From the IMG/VR virus record IMGVR_UViG_3300007734_000619, positions 1-35,117 of that record: a DNA stretch of 35,117 bases. One strand, written 5' to 3'. The position numbers and the translations under genes are program-made. The notes below the pieces were generated by a model. That model saw only the letters and a list, made by a program, of their open reading frames with translations. It was not told the origin of the DNA and did not search any database. Positions within the stretch are counted from its first letter, which is position 1. Every line of letters starts with the position of its first letter. Origin of the DNA: a virus. Shown piece by piece: positions 1-7,557 of the stretch.

Positions 1-174
1 CAACCCGTCATCAAGCGCGCGCGCGACGGGCCTGCCTGCCGTGGCAATACCCACCATACGTTCATCGTCAAACAGGCCAATACTAAATTTGTGGCCCACC
101 GGGGGCTTGTTGTGCCGGTGATGTTCCCGCACGTAATCTTGCGCGGTTTTTAGTGATATAGGTCTAATATCCAT
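1..174 (-). CDS. XF1762 family protein, N-terminal part (copy A, cut by window edge)
   Basis: The start codon lies at 174-172 on the minus strand and the frame stays open off the left edge, giving 58 residues that begin MDIRPISLKTAQDYV. It matches the complete copy at 34515-34958 at 53 of 58 positions, including the HHRHNKPPVGHKFSIG block. At the DNA level the two copies differ at many synonymous sites, so this is a paralogue and not a repeated contig end. The family is small, phage-associated and GNAT-like in appearance; its reaction is unknown. An AGGAT Shine-Dalgarno lies just upstream. A promoter at 181-210 shares its -35 hexamer with the opposing DUF2800 promoter. Confidence 0.85.
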   Translation of the reverse strand, partial: MDIRPISLKTAQDYVREHHRHNKPPVGHKFSIGLFDDERMVGIATAGRPVARALDDGL

Positions 175-180
175 GTTTAT

Positions 181-210
181 ATCCTAACACGCTAAAAAAG
201 TCTTTGACAA
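181..210 (-). promoter_or_regulatory. Candidate divergent promoter for XF1762 copy A
   Basis: Read on the minus strand, TTGTCA (210-205) and TAGGAT (186-181) are 18 bp apart. The -35 hexamer overlaps the plus-strand TTGACA, because TTGACAA reads as a -35 element in both directions. The -10 is imperfect and the leader to the start codon at 174 is very short. Confidence 0.45.
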
Positions 211-233
211 GTTATTTTTATCTGGCTTATAAT
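204..233 (+). promoter_or_regulatory. Consensus sigma70 promoter for the replication operon
   Basis: Perfect -35 TTGACA (204-209) and perfect -10 TATAAT (228-233) are separated by 18 bp. The start codon at 264 lies 30 bp downstream of the -10 box, behind an AAAGGA Shine-Dalgarno at 251-256. This would be read by host RNA polymerase early in infection. A TTG at 204 would extend the reading frame but sits inside the promoter, so it is not the start. Confidence 0.88.
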
Positions 234-263
234 CTGGCCTCCACTTCACTAAAGGAAAATAAA

Positions 264-1388
264 ATGGCTTCACACTCTCTAATCGCCGGTGGCAGCACCG
301 CCAAACGCGTTATCAATTGCCCAGGCTCCGTGGCGCTGGTCGCCAAGATGCCGCCAAAAGCAAGTAGCACCTACGCCGACAAAGGCACCCTGCTGCACAA
401 CATCATTGCGTCTGTGTTGGACAGCGACACCATCACGCCGGAGTCCTTGCTTGGCGCAACCTACGCCAATGAAACCTTCACGCAAGACCTGCTCGACGAG
501 AAAATCCTGCCCGCGATGGCGGCACTGGATGCAATCGATCCTGAAGGAGTAATGGAATATGCTGTCGAAACCGTGGTCGGGTTTGGCACTTATATGCCGG
601 GCGTGTTTGGTAGCGCCGATCTACTTGGTCGTTTGGGCAATCGCGCTGTTGTGCTTGACTGGAAATTCGGTGATGGTGTGGCCGTCGATGCGGAAGAAAA
701 CGAACAAGGAATGTTCTACGCCGCAGCGGCGATGAGGACACCCGCAACGCAGTGGGTGTTCGACGGTGCCGAGGAAGTCGAGATCATCATTGTGCAACCG
801 CCAGCGGTTAAGCGGTGGGTGACGACGGTCAAGCGCGTGAAGGAGTTCGAGCGCGCGCTTAAGAAGGCCATCAAGATTAGCACCATGCCCGACGCGGCGA
901 TTGTGACCGGCGATCATTGCCGGTGGTGCGCGGCCAAGCCGACCTGCCCCGCTATGACGGGTGCGGTTGACCGCGCGCTGAAGGTGCAGTTGGACGCCCT
1001 CGACGACAACACGCTAGGCGCGTATGCTGCCAACGCCGTGCTGTTGCAAGGCTGGATCGACGACCTGAACGCGCTGGTGCAGACCAAGATTGAAAAGGGT
1101 TATAAAATACCCGGTTGGAAATTGGTCGCCAAGCGCGGCACGCGCAAGTGGGCCGACCAGGGCAAGGCGGCAGACGCGCTGAACGCGTTGGGCGTTGACC
1201 CCATGAAGTTGGAGATAGTTTCTCCGGCCCAAGCTGAGAAGTTGCTGAAGGCTAAAAAACAGAATCTGCCTGAAGGACTGACGGTGTCAGTGTCATCAGG
1301 CGATACGTTGGCACCGGAGTCAGATCCGAGGCCAGCGGTTTTGCAAATCGCGTCGCAGATGGTTGCGGCGCTCTCTAAAATTATCTAG
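264..1388 (+). CDS. DUF2800 family protein, PD-(D/E)XK nuclease-like with Fe-S cysteines
   Basis: 374 residues. Visible motifs are RVINCPGS (res 15-22), GTLLH (41-45), GSADLLG (116-122), LDWKFGDG (131-138, the D-x-K pair at 132/134) and an EQGMFYAAA helix (147-155). This layout fits the DUF2800 branch of the RecB/Cas4-like nuclease fold. One N-terminal cysteine (C19) plus C219, C222 and C228 matches the one-plus-three cysteine spacing of Cas4/AddB-type 4Fe-4S nucleases; that assignment is inference. The start at 264 has an AAAGGA site and a perfect promoter, and the longer TTG start at 204 would lie inside the promoter. It is the first gene of the replication operon and probably processes DNA ends or recombination intermediates. 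Confidence 0.85.
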   Translation: MASHSLIAGGSTAKRVINCPGSVALVAKMPPKASSTYADKGTLLHNIIASVLDSDTITPESLLGATYANETFTQDLLDEKILPAMAALDAIDPEGVMEYAVETVVGFGTYMPGVFGSADLLGRLGNRAVVLDWKFGDGVAVDAEENEQGMFYAAAAMRTPATQWVFDGAEEVEIIIVQPPAVKRWVTTVKRVKEFERALKKAIKISTMPDAAIVTGDHCRWCAAKPTCPAMTGAVDRALKVQLDALDDNTLGAYAANAVLLQGWIDDLNALVQTKIEKGYKIPGWKLVAKRGTRKWADQGKAADALNALGVDPMKLEIVSPAQAEKLLKAKKQNLPEGLTVSVSSGDTLAPESDPRPAVLQIASQMVAALSKII

Positions 1389-1398
1389 GAGTAAAGTA

Positions 1399-2079
1399 AT
1401 GTCAAATATAGTCACGTTTGCAGGTGCCAAACTTCCCGCTGTTGCTTCCCTCTCCACGTCGCTCCGCAAGCTGGAGGCCGACGTGGGCACGCCCGGTATG
1501 GTCATTCTCAAGATGGACAAGACCGGGCACTGGGTATTCGGTGCAGACCAGACCGAAATCGAGGACGGTTCGCAGTGGGCCGTCAATCCGTTCTCCTTCG
1601 TTCACGGCTTTATCGCGTGGGGTGACGGTGAGGTGTTGGGTGAGCGTATGGCATCGGTCAGCGATCCGCTGCCGGAGTTGGACGCAGCGCCCCCGGGCGC
1701 TAAGAAGGGGTGGGAAACGCAGGTCGGCATGAGCTTGAAGTGCCTGAACGGCGAGGACGCCGGGATGGAGGCGAAGTTCACCACGACCAGCGTCGGCGGT
1801 AAGCGTGCGGTGCAGTCGCTGGCCGTTGCCATTGCCGGTCAGGTGGACACCGACCAGAGCAAGCCCGTGCCGCTGGTCGAGTTGGACACGGAGCATTACC
1901 AGCACAAGAGCTACGGGCGCATTTACACCCCGATCTTTAAGGTGTTGGAGTGGGTCAGCATCAACGGGGATGAACCTGCCCCCGTTGCCGCCAAGTTAGC
2001 TGCACCGGCACCGGCCCCCGCGCCGGAACCGGCAGCAGCGCCAGCCCCGGCTGGCCGTCGCCGTCGGGTTGCGGCGTAA
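1399..2079 (+). CDS. Conserved phage protein of unknown function in the replication operon
   Basis: 226 residues starting at the ATG at 1399, with AGGAG at 1387-1391. The globular part (about res 1-190) is unrecognised but well formed, with motifs such as HWVFGADQTEIEDG and WAVNPFSFVHG. A Pro/Ala/Glu-rich linker follows, ending in the basic tail GRRRRVAA. Phages of this gene order often have a single-stranded DNA-binding protein (DUF2815) between DUF2800 and the polymerase. This protein occupies that slot, but I see no DUF2815 or OB-fold signature, and its tail is basic where SSB tails are acidic. A helix-destabilising or polymerase-accessory role is possible from position only. A strong terminator follows directly. 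Confidence 0.8.
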   Translation: MSNIVTFAGAKLPAVASLSTSLRKLEADVGTPGMVILKMDKTGHWVFGADQTEIEDGSQWAVNPFSFVHGFIAWGDGEVLGERMASVSDPLPELDAAPPGAKKGWETQVGMSLKCLNGEDAGMEAKFTTTSVGGKRAVQSLAVAIAGQVDTDQSKPVPLVELDTEHYQHKSYGRIYTPIFKVLEWVSINGDEPAPVAAKLAAPAPAPAPEPAAAPAPAGRRRRVAA

Positions 2080-2084
2080 GAAGG

Positions 2085-2110
2085 GTGGGGGCTTCGGCCC
2101 CCGCTTTTTT
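2085..2110 (+). terminator. Rho-independent terminator with UUCG loop
   Basis: A GGGGGC / GCCCCC stem (2087-2092, 2097-2102) closed by a TTCG tetraloop is extended by two further pairs and followed by six T (2105-2110). It sits between gene 1399-2079 and the polymerase start at 2114, so it occupies the polymerase leader. Confidence 0.9.
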
Positions 2111-2113
2111 GCT

Positions 2114-4072
2114 ATGACCGTATTTTTTTGCGATTTTGAAACGCGTAGCCGGTGCAACCTGCCCGCCGCTGGCGTTTACAATTACGCGCGCGACGCCTCG
2201 ACCGAGGTGTTGTGCATGTCCTACGCCTTCGATGGCGGCGAGGTGCAGACGTGGCGCCCCGGTGACGCTTTCCCCGACATTGGCGACGCGCAAATCCGCG
2301 CCCACAACGCCGCTTTCGAGCGTCTGATTTTTTGGTATGTCCTGTGCCCTGAGTTCGGTATCCCCGAGCCGCTGCTGACGCAGTTCTACTGCACCGCTTC
2401 GCAAGCCCGCGCCAATTGCGCGCCGGGTAGTCTGGAGGACGTAGGCCGCTTTGCCGGCGCCAGCATGAAGAAAGACCATCGCGGCGCGCAGCTTATTCGC
2501 CTGTTGTCGATCCCCCGCGCCGATGGCACGTTCAACAACGACCCCGACCTGATGGCCGAGATGGTGCGCTACTGCGAGCAGGATGTGCGCGCCATGCGCG
2601 AGATCAGTCGCGGTCTGCGTGACCTGTCCGACCAAGAACTGGCCGATTACCACGTCAACGAGCGCATCAACGACCGGGGCGTGCTGGTGGACGTGCCTCT
2701 GTGCCGCGCCGCCATGACCTACGCCGAGGCCGAACTGGTAGAAATCCAGCAGATCGTCCGTGATGTGACCGATGGCGCCATCACCAGCGTCCGGTCGCCC
2801 AAGATGCGCCAGTGGGTGCAGGCCCGCGTCGGCCCCGAGGCCATCAAGTTGATGACGCTGCACGTTGACGGCGAAGTGAAATACAGCATCGACAAGACCG
2901 TGCGCGCCAACCTGCTGCTGCTGGCCGAGGAAAACCCCGACGAGGTGCCGCCCGCCGTGGCCGATGTGATTCAGTGCGCGGATGACCTGTGGGCTAGTTC
3001 GGTCGCCAAGTTTAAACGGTTGGCCGATCTGGCCGACGTGGACGACCAGCGGGTGCGCGGCGCGTTCGTGTTTGCTGGCGGCAGCGCCACCGGGCGGGCG
3101 TCGTCGTATGGCGCCCAAGTGCATAACTTCACCCGCAAGTGCGCCCGCGAACCCGACGCTGTGCGGCAGGCAATGGTGCGCGGGCACCAAATTGTGCCAA
3201 ACTACGGCAAGCGCGTGACCGACGTGCTAAAGGGGATGCTACGCCCCGCGCTGATGCCCGCCGCCGGCAATGTGCTGGTGGTGGCCGACTGGTCGGCGAT
3301 TGAAGGCCGCGTCAATCCGTGGCTGTCGAACTGCCCCGCTGGTGAGGCTAAACTTAACGTGTTCCGGTCGGGGCTTGACCCCTACAAGGTCAACGCTACG
3401 ACAACCTTCGGCGTGGCCTACGACGACGTGACCGACATGCAGCGCCAAGTCGGCAAGGTGCAGGAACTGGCGCTAGGCTTTCTCGGTGGCCCCGGCAGCT
3501 TTGAAACCTTTGGCCGCGTTTACGGCGTGCGGATGCTTGATGCCGAGATCGCCCGCGCTATTTCGACCTGGCGCCGGGCTAACCCGTGGGCCATGAAGCA
3601 CGGCCAAGACTTGGAGGCCGCCTACACCCGCGCCCTGCGCCGCAAGGGGCATGAGTGCCCCGCCGGGCGCGTGTGCTACCTCTACGATGGTCAGCATCTT
3701 TGGTATTCCCTGCCGTCAGGTCGGGTGCTATGCTACCCCTTCGCCCGCTTAGAAAATGATGGTGTCTCGTACGCCAAGGCGTCGTGGAAACCGGCGGCTG
3801 ATGCGACCGAATGGCCGCGCGCCCGTCTGTGGCGCGGTCTGGCCGTCGAGAACATCACGCAGGCGACCGCGAACGATATTCTGCGCCATTCGCTGCGCGA
3901 ACTGGAGGCTGTAGTTTTGCATATCCATGACGAGATTGTTGTCGAGTGCCCCGAGCGTATGGGTGATGCGACCGCTGCCCGACTGCGTGAGGTGATGTGC
4001 GCGCCGCCGGTGTGGGCCGCTGGCCTGCCGCTAGGCGTGGGAATAGAGATTATGACCCGATACGGGAAGTAG
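2114..4072 (+). CDS. Family A DNA polymerase with 3'-5' exonuclease domain
   Basis: 653 residues. The exonuclease domain shows Exo I DFET (D7, E9), an Exo II-like HNAAFE (res 64-69) and Exo III YCEQDV. The polymerase domain shows motif A DWSAIEGR (from D392), a motif B-like stretch KVQELALGFLGGPGSF, and motif C HDE (605-607). No 5'-nuclease domain is present, so this is a Klenow-type replicative enzyme. I chose the ATG at 2114 because it places FCDFET at the extreme N-terminus as in relatives; a TTG at 2069 would encode the upstream terminator. No clear Shine-Dalgarno precedes 2114, and the leader is the terminator hairpin. It would replicate phage DNA together with the primase-helicase downstream. 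Confidence 0.95.
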   Translation: MTVFFCDFETRSRCNLPAAGVYNYARDASTEVLCMSYAFDGGEVQTWRPGDAFPDIGDAQIRAHNAAFERLIFWYVLCPEFGIPEPLLTQFYCTASQARANCAPGSLEDVGRFAGASMKKDHRGAQLIRLLSIPRADGTFNNDPDLMAEMVRYCEQDVRAMREISRGLRDLSDQELADYHVNERINDRGVLVDVPLCRAAMTYAEAELVEIQQIVRDVTDGAITSVRSPKMRQWVQARVGPEAIKLMTLHVDGEVKYSIDKTVRANLLLLAEENPDEVPPAVADVIQCADDLWASSVAKFKRLADLADVDDQRVRGAFVFAGGSATGRASSYGAQVHNFTRKCAREPDAVRQAMVRGHQIVPNYGKRVTDVLKGMLRPALMPAAGNVLVVADWSAIEGRVNPWLSNCPAGEAKLNVFRSGLDPYKVNATTTFGVAYDDVTDMQRQVGKVQELALGFLGGPGSFETFGRVYGVRMLDAEIARAISTWRRANPWAMKHGQDLEAAYTRALRRKGHECPAGRVCYLYDGQHLWYSLPSGRVLCYPFARLENDGVSYAKASWKPAADATEWPRARLWRGLAVENITQATANDILRHSLRELEAVVLHIHDEIVVECPERMGDATAARLREVMCAPPVWAAGLPLGVGIEIMTRYGK

Positions 4073-4080
4073 AAAAAGCA

Positions 4081-4110
4081 ACGGCCTGCGGGGGAGGAAC
4101 CGCAGGCCGT
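4081..4110 (-). terminator. Strong 11-bp hairpin; terminator only when read on the minus strand
   Basis: Arms 4081-4091 and 4100-4110 are perfectly complementary (11 bp) around an 8-nt loop GGGAGGAA. On the plus strand no T-run follows, so it should not terminate the operon; it could protect or process the polymerase mRNA end. On the minus strand the stem is followed by TGCTTTTTC, which fits a rho-independent terminator for antisense transcription. Confidence 0.5.
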
Positions 4111-4142
4111 CCATATCGACCACCAACAAGGAAACGACACAA

Positions 4143-6473
4143 ATGGACTTTTTAGAGTTTTTTGCATCGCTTGCTCCCACTGGAGAGAGCGCGCTAATTG
4201 TCAAACAAAAGCCCCGCACGGTCAAGGGCGTTGAGCAATACACATGGCCCCCGTTCTTGCCTGAAAAATACCGCGCCGGCGGCGCGTGGTACGGCAATAC
4301 CGGCAGCTTCATTCTTGACCGGATGCGCGACGGTAAACTCAGCGCCAGTGCCGCCAACTGCACGCACTGCCTAGTTTTGGTCTTGGACGACGTGGGCACG
4401 AAGGCGAAAGTGCCGCCGCTGGCCCCGACGTGGCGCATGGAAACTTCGCCCGGCAACTTCCAATATGGTTACGTTCTCAGCGTCCAGCCGACCTGCGGCG
4501 AGTTTACCGCCGCCATCAAGGCCATTGCCGAGGCCGGCTTCACCGACGGCGGGGCGACCAACCCCGTACGTAATTTCCGTCTGCCCGGATCGGTTAACCT
4601 CAAGCCGGGGCGCGACGCGTGGGCGTCGGTGCTGGTCGAGTTTGAACCGGCGCGCGAGTACACGCTGGCCGAAATCTGCGCCGCGCTAGGCGTGACGCCC
4701 GCCGAGGCCGACACCGCCGGCCCGCACCGCATCGATCTGGCCGACGACGGCGGCGACGACGTGCTGGCGTGGTTGTCGGAGGCCGGGCACCTGACCGCCC
4801 AAGGCAATAGCGCCGGGTGGTGGGGCGTGGTCTGCCCCAACAACGCCGCGCACACGACCGGCGAGATCGAAGGCCGGTATATGCCCGTCAACCGCGCCTA
4901 TACCTGCCTGCACGAGCATTGCTTGGAATGGGATAGCGTCGCCTTTCTCGAATGGGTCGCGTCGCAGGGGGGCCCGGCACATGCGCCCGGTCTGCGCTCC
5001 GAACTGCTCGCCCCGGTCATGCAGGCCGCGCTCGCTAAACTGAAGCCCGGCGACCTGTTCAGCGCTGGCACCGCCGCCGGCGCCATGATCGCCGCCGTCG
5101 AACACAAGGAATTGGGCCGCGTCGAGAAGGCCGGATGGTATACCCGCTTCGCCTATATCCAGTCCGACGAGGCATTTTTTGATACCCAAGAGCGCGCCCT
5201 GATCCCGCGCAGCTCGTTTAACGCCCTATTCCGGCATGTGCCGTGCTATTCGATTCACACCGACGCCAAGGGCAAGGCGCGCCGCGTCGAGGCGTCCATC
5301 TGCTACGACGAGAACCGGCAGGCAATGGGAGCCCCGACCCTTGCGGGCCTAACCTACGCCTCGGGCGACGGCGTGCTGGTGGCGCAGGCGAGTGCTAACT
5401 ACGGCAATATGTGGCGCGACGCCCGCCCGCCGGTCAACCGCGAACTGAAGGCCGACTTGTCGCCGTGGCTGGATCACTGCGCCGCCCTGATCCCGAACGA
5501 GGCCGAGCGCGCGCATATATTCAATGTCATGGCCTGCAAGCTCCAGAACCCGCGCGTCAAGATCAATCACGCGATACTGATCGCCGGGTATCAAGGCTCC
5601 GGCAAGGATACATTTTGGGCGCCGTTCCTGTGGGCCGTCTGCGGGCACGGCGACACCGCGCGCAACAAGGGCGAATTGAGCAACACGACGTTAAACTCGC
5701 AATGGGGCTATGCCTTAGAGGCCGAAATTATCATCCTGAACGAACTACGCGAGAGCGAAGCGAAAGAGCGCCGGGCCCTAGCGAACCACCTGAAAGGCAT
5801 TATTGCTGCACCGCCGCATGTTTTGGTGGTCAACAAGAAAAACCAACACCCGTACAACGTCGTAAACCGGTGCCTGGTGATCGCCTCGTCGAACGATTCC
5901 GTGCCGATAACGCTTGATTCGCAGGATCGCCGGTGGTTTTGTGTCTGGTCGGGCTTGGGCCGTATGGAACCCGAGCGCGGGCGTCAATTGTGGTCGTGGT
6001 TTGAATCCGGCGGTTTCGAGGCCGTCGCCGCTTGGCTTTACCGGCGCGACGTGCGCACCTTCAACCCGGCCGCAGCGCCGCCCGTAACTGAATACAAGCT
6101 GAACCTGATCGATAACGGGCAATCGCCCGCTGAGAGCGTGCTGTGCCAGATGATACGGAACCGCGAAGGCGCATTCGAGGCCGGCGCTGTCGCCGCACCT
6201 TTTCACGTCCTGTGCGCCGACCTGACGCTCCGCGCCGGCCTGGCGCCGGGCTTGCGGATACCGGCCGCCGCGCTGTATCACGCCCTGCTGGAGTGTGGAT
6301 GGGTAGACTGCGGGCGCGTCGCCAGCGCTGAACTGACCAGCAAGCGCCACGTATACTGTGCGCCGGAACTGTCGCAGCGCGCGAAGTCAGAACTGCGCCG
6401 CCTGGTAGAAACGTCGCCCGGATCGGCGCTAGGCGACGCGCTTAAAAAATCGCCATTATCGGCGGTTAGATAG
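4143..6473 (+). CDS. Bifunctional primase-helicase (AEP-like primase plus DUF5906/SF3-type ATPase)
   Basis: 776 residues. The N-terminal half resembles archaeo-eukaryotic-type phage and plasmid primases: acidic LDDVG (res 81-85), METSPGNFQYGY (99-110) and RNFRLPGSVNLK (143-154). The C-terminal half is a helicase ATPase: Walker A GYQGSGKD (482-489, K488), Walker B IIILNE (529-534) and a sensor-like NRCLVIASSND (575-585) followed by a DRRW arginine motif. This order is typical of primase-helicases with a DUF5906 or D5/VirE-like motor. It would unwind the phage genome and make primers for the polymerase encoded just upstream. Shine-Dalgarno AAGGA at about 4130 sets the ATG at 4143. Confidence 0.88.
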   Translation: MDFLEFFASLAPTGESALIVKQKPRTVKGVEQYTWPPFLPEKYRAGGAWYGNTGSFILDRMRDGKLSASAANCTHCLVLVLDDVGTKAKVPPLAPTWRMETSPGNFQYGYVLSVQPTCGEFTAAIKAIAEAGFTDGGATNPVRNFRLPGSVNLKPGRDAWASVLVEFEPAREYTLAEICAALGVTPAEADTAGPHRIDLADDGGDDVLAWLSEAGHLTAQGNSAGWWGVVCPNNAAHTTGEIEGRYMPVNRAYTCLHEHCLEWDSVAFLEWVASQGGPAHAPGLRSELLAPVMQAALAKLKPGDLFSAGTAAGAMIAAVEHKELGRVEKAGWYTRFAYIQSDEAFFDTQERALIPRSSFNALFRHVPCYSIHTDAKGKARRVEASICYDENRQAMGAPTLAGLTYASGDGVLVAQASANYGNMWRDARPPVNRELKADLSPWLDHCAALIPNEAERAHIFNVMACKLQNPRVKINHAILIAGYQGSGKDTFWAPFLWAVCGHGDTARNKGELSNTTLNSQWGYALEAEIIILNELRESEAKERRALANHLKGIIAAPPHVLVVNKKNQHPYNVVNRCLVIASSNDSVPITLDSQDRRWFCVWSGLGRMEPERGRQLWSWFESGGFEAVAAWLYRRDVRTFNPAAAPPVTEYKLNLIDNGQSPAESVLCQMIRNREGAFEAGAVAAPFHVLCADLTLRAGLAPGLRIPAAALYHALLECGWVDCGRVASAELTSKRHVYCAPELSQRAKSELRRLVETSPGSALGDALKKSPLSAVR

Positions 6474-6474
6474 G

Positions 6475-6500
6475 AAACGGGCCTTTCGGCCCGTTTTTTT
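6475..6500 (+). terminator. Rho-independent terminator ending the replication operon
   Basis: An ACGGGCC / GGCCCGT stem (6477-6483, 6488-6494) around TTTC is followed by a run of T to 6500. A-T pairs extend the stem. Read from the minus side a shorter TTTCC follows, so it may also slow transcription arriving from the convergent minus-strand block. Confidence 0.9.
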
Positions 6501-6558
6501 AGTCTGTCAGAACGTCAATAATCCACTGGATTATTAACGCAAGCGCCGCGTATATCAT
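6499..6558 (-). CDS. Candidate 19-aa hydrophobic micropeptide
   Basis: ATG at 6558-6556 overlaps the TGA of the upstream gene (6557-6555) in an ATGA junction. The peptide is MIYAALALIIQWIIDVLTD, one short membrane-like helix, and it stops inside the T-run of the terminator at 6475-6500. Its DNA contains a perfect 9-bp palindrome, AATAATCCA C TGGATTATT (6517-6535), so this stretch may be regulatory and not coding. Translation is plausible by coupling, but the length makes it uncertain. Confidence 0.35.
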   Translation of the reverse strand: MIYAALALIIQWIIDVLTD

Positions 6559-6971
6559 CCGTTTGTATCCTCGTCGATCTTATCCAGCGCTTCGAGGATC
6601 CGGTCGCTATGCTCCGCGCTGGCTATAAAATCGACCGCCTCCCGCACCAGCGCGCGCAACTCGCACGCCTGATTTTCGAGGTCGATCACCCGGCCCCAAA
6701 CGATTGCCAGGGGCGTATTGTTGGCCGCATACGCAGCGCGTTCGCTTTCTTCTGTCGTCAATTGCATGATTTTCTCCCGGTTAGGTAACGCCGCCACCCT
6801 TTTTTTGCGCGAATTGTTCCCATTGAACGACTCCCACCACCACGCACTATTACCCGGCGAATCCCACGCCGCCACAAAATCGTGATTGGTAGATTTCACG
6901 GCCATTTCCATGGCCGCCCGTGCGGTCTCGCAGTGTTCCGCGCAAAATCGCGCCGCCGATTGATTTTCCAT
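6555..6971 (-). CDS. Hypothetical protein, possibly two fused or frameshifted small genes
   Basis: 138 residues as read, no family recognised. The start at 6971 has AGGGGAG behind a doubled CTAACC motif. The reading frame crosses a second complete gene start: ATG at 6767 with GGGAGA six bases upstream and another CTAACC element (6779-6788). Residues 69-138 (MQLTTEESER...) look like an independent 70-aa helical protein. A run of seven A at about 6797-6803 precedes this junction. One extra A would end the first gene at ACC-TAA inside the motif, as the neighbouring 44-aa gene does. The annotation as one protein is therefore provisional. Confidence 0.65.
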   Translation of the reverse strand: MENQSAARFCAEHCETARAAMEMAVKSTNHDFVAAWDSPGNSAWWWESFNGNNSRKKRVAALPNREKIMQLTTEESERAAYAANNTPLAIVWGRVIDLENQACELRALVREAVDFIASAEHSDRILEALDKIDEDTNG

Positions 6972-6987
6972 GTTGCTCCCCTTTAGG

Positions 6988-7122
6988 TTAGGTTAAACAA
7001 ACGGCCAGCGCCAGCAACAGCGCCGTCGCCAGTAGCGTTAATGACAAGGCAAACAGCGCCTCGATGATCTCGCCGGGGCGCGCCGGCTTGTTGTGCTTCA
7101 TATCCTGCATATGGTAATTCAT
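6988..7122 (-). CDS. Small single-pass membrane protein (44 aa)
   Basis: Begins MNYHMQDMKHNKPARPGEII and continues as one hydrophobic helix of about 22 residues (res 21-43: LFALSLTLL, LLLALAVCLT) to the C-terminus. The predicted topology is a basic N-terminus in the cytoplasm. Its ATG overlaps the TGA of the upstream 53-aa gene (ATGA at 7119-7122), and its TAA lies inside the CTAACC motif of the downstream gene. It is therefore coupled at both ends. Function unknown; an early membrane-acting host-takeover peptide is a fair guess from position only. Confidence 0.65.
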   Translation of the reverse strand: MNYHMQDMKHNKPARPGEIIEALFALSLTLLATALLLALAVCLT

Positions 7123-7280
7123 GCGATTATCCATTCGTCAAAGGTTAACAACGGTGCGCCGTTGCGCGTAATATCCCCGCCGGCGCCGTCGTCGGCGCAC
7201 GCCCGGTATATCTCATATTCGGCGCTATTGGCGCCGCGCGCTTGCGTTTGCCATTCGGCATTAGGTGTTAGATCGTCCAT
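7119..7280 (-). CDS. Hypothetical small acidic protein (53 aa)
   Basis: Starts MDDLTPNAEWQTQARG at 7280, chosen because AGAGAGGG lies 6 nt upstream. A longer GTG start at 7364 is possible but has no good ribosome site and would add a low-complexity basic stretch. It contains a TRNGAPLLTFDEW segment near the C-terminus. It overlaps the next gene by ATGA. No family recognised. Confidence 0.65.
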   Translation of the reverse strand: MDDLTPNAEWQTQARGANSAEYEIYRACADDGAGGDITRNGAPLLTFDEWIIA

Positions 7281-7380
7281 AATTTCCCTCTCTATGTCGT
7301 GGTGGTGTAGGTGGCCCGCCCGCGCCGCTGTGGTTTCGCGCATCCGCGCGGCTCTCTGCTGCACGCGGGCGAGCCGTTGA

Positions 7381-7557
7381 TTAGTCTATTACGCTGTAAT
7401 TGGGATACACTTTTACCGCTATACCGTCGCCAATGGCCGGGTCAAGCGCCAGCGTGCGATTTTGCGGGCAGTCCATAAAACAATGCCCGAATACCGTTAT
7501 CAGATACGCGCGCCCGGTTTCGTTCGCGCGCGCTTGCGCGTATTCGCGGGTATCCAT
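7381..7557 (-). CDS. Hypothetical protein (58 aa)
   Basis: Begins MDTREYAQARANETGRAYLI and ends KVYPNYSVID. Its ATG overlaps the TGA of the 166-aa gene upstream (TGATG at 7555-7559), indicating translational coupling. Two cysteines (FGHCFMDC) are close together. No family recognised. About 100 nt separate it from the next gene at 7280, and that spacer holds only the ribosome site. Confidence 0.65.
   Translation of the reverse strand: MDTREYAQARANETGRAYLITVFGHCFMDCPQNRTLALDPAIGDGIAVKVYPNYSVID

Noticed and set aside
204-263. TTG start extending the DUF2800 gene
   Set aside because: The codons lie inside a perfect promoter, and a ribosome site precedes the ATG at 264.
1961-3190. 409-aa minus-strand open frame
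   Set aside because: Antisense shadow of the polymerase gene in GC-rich DNA; His/Gly/Val-rich composition with no family pattern.
5778-6350. 190-aa minus-strand open frame under the primase-helicase
   Set aside because: Shadow frame; no ribosome site and no recognisable pattern.
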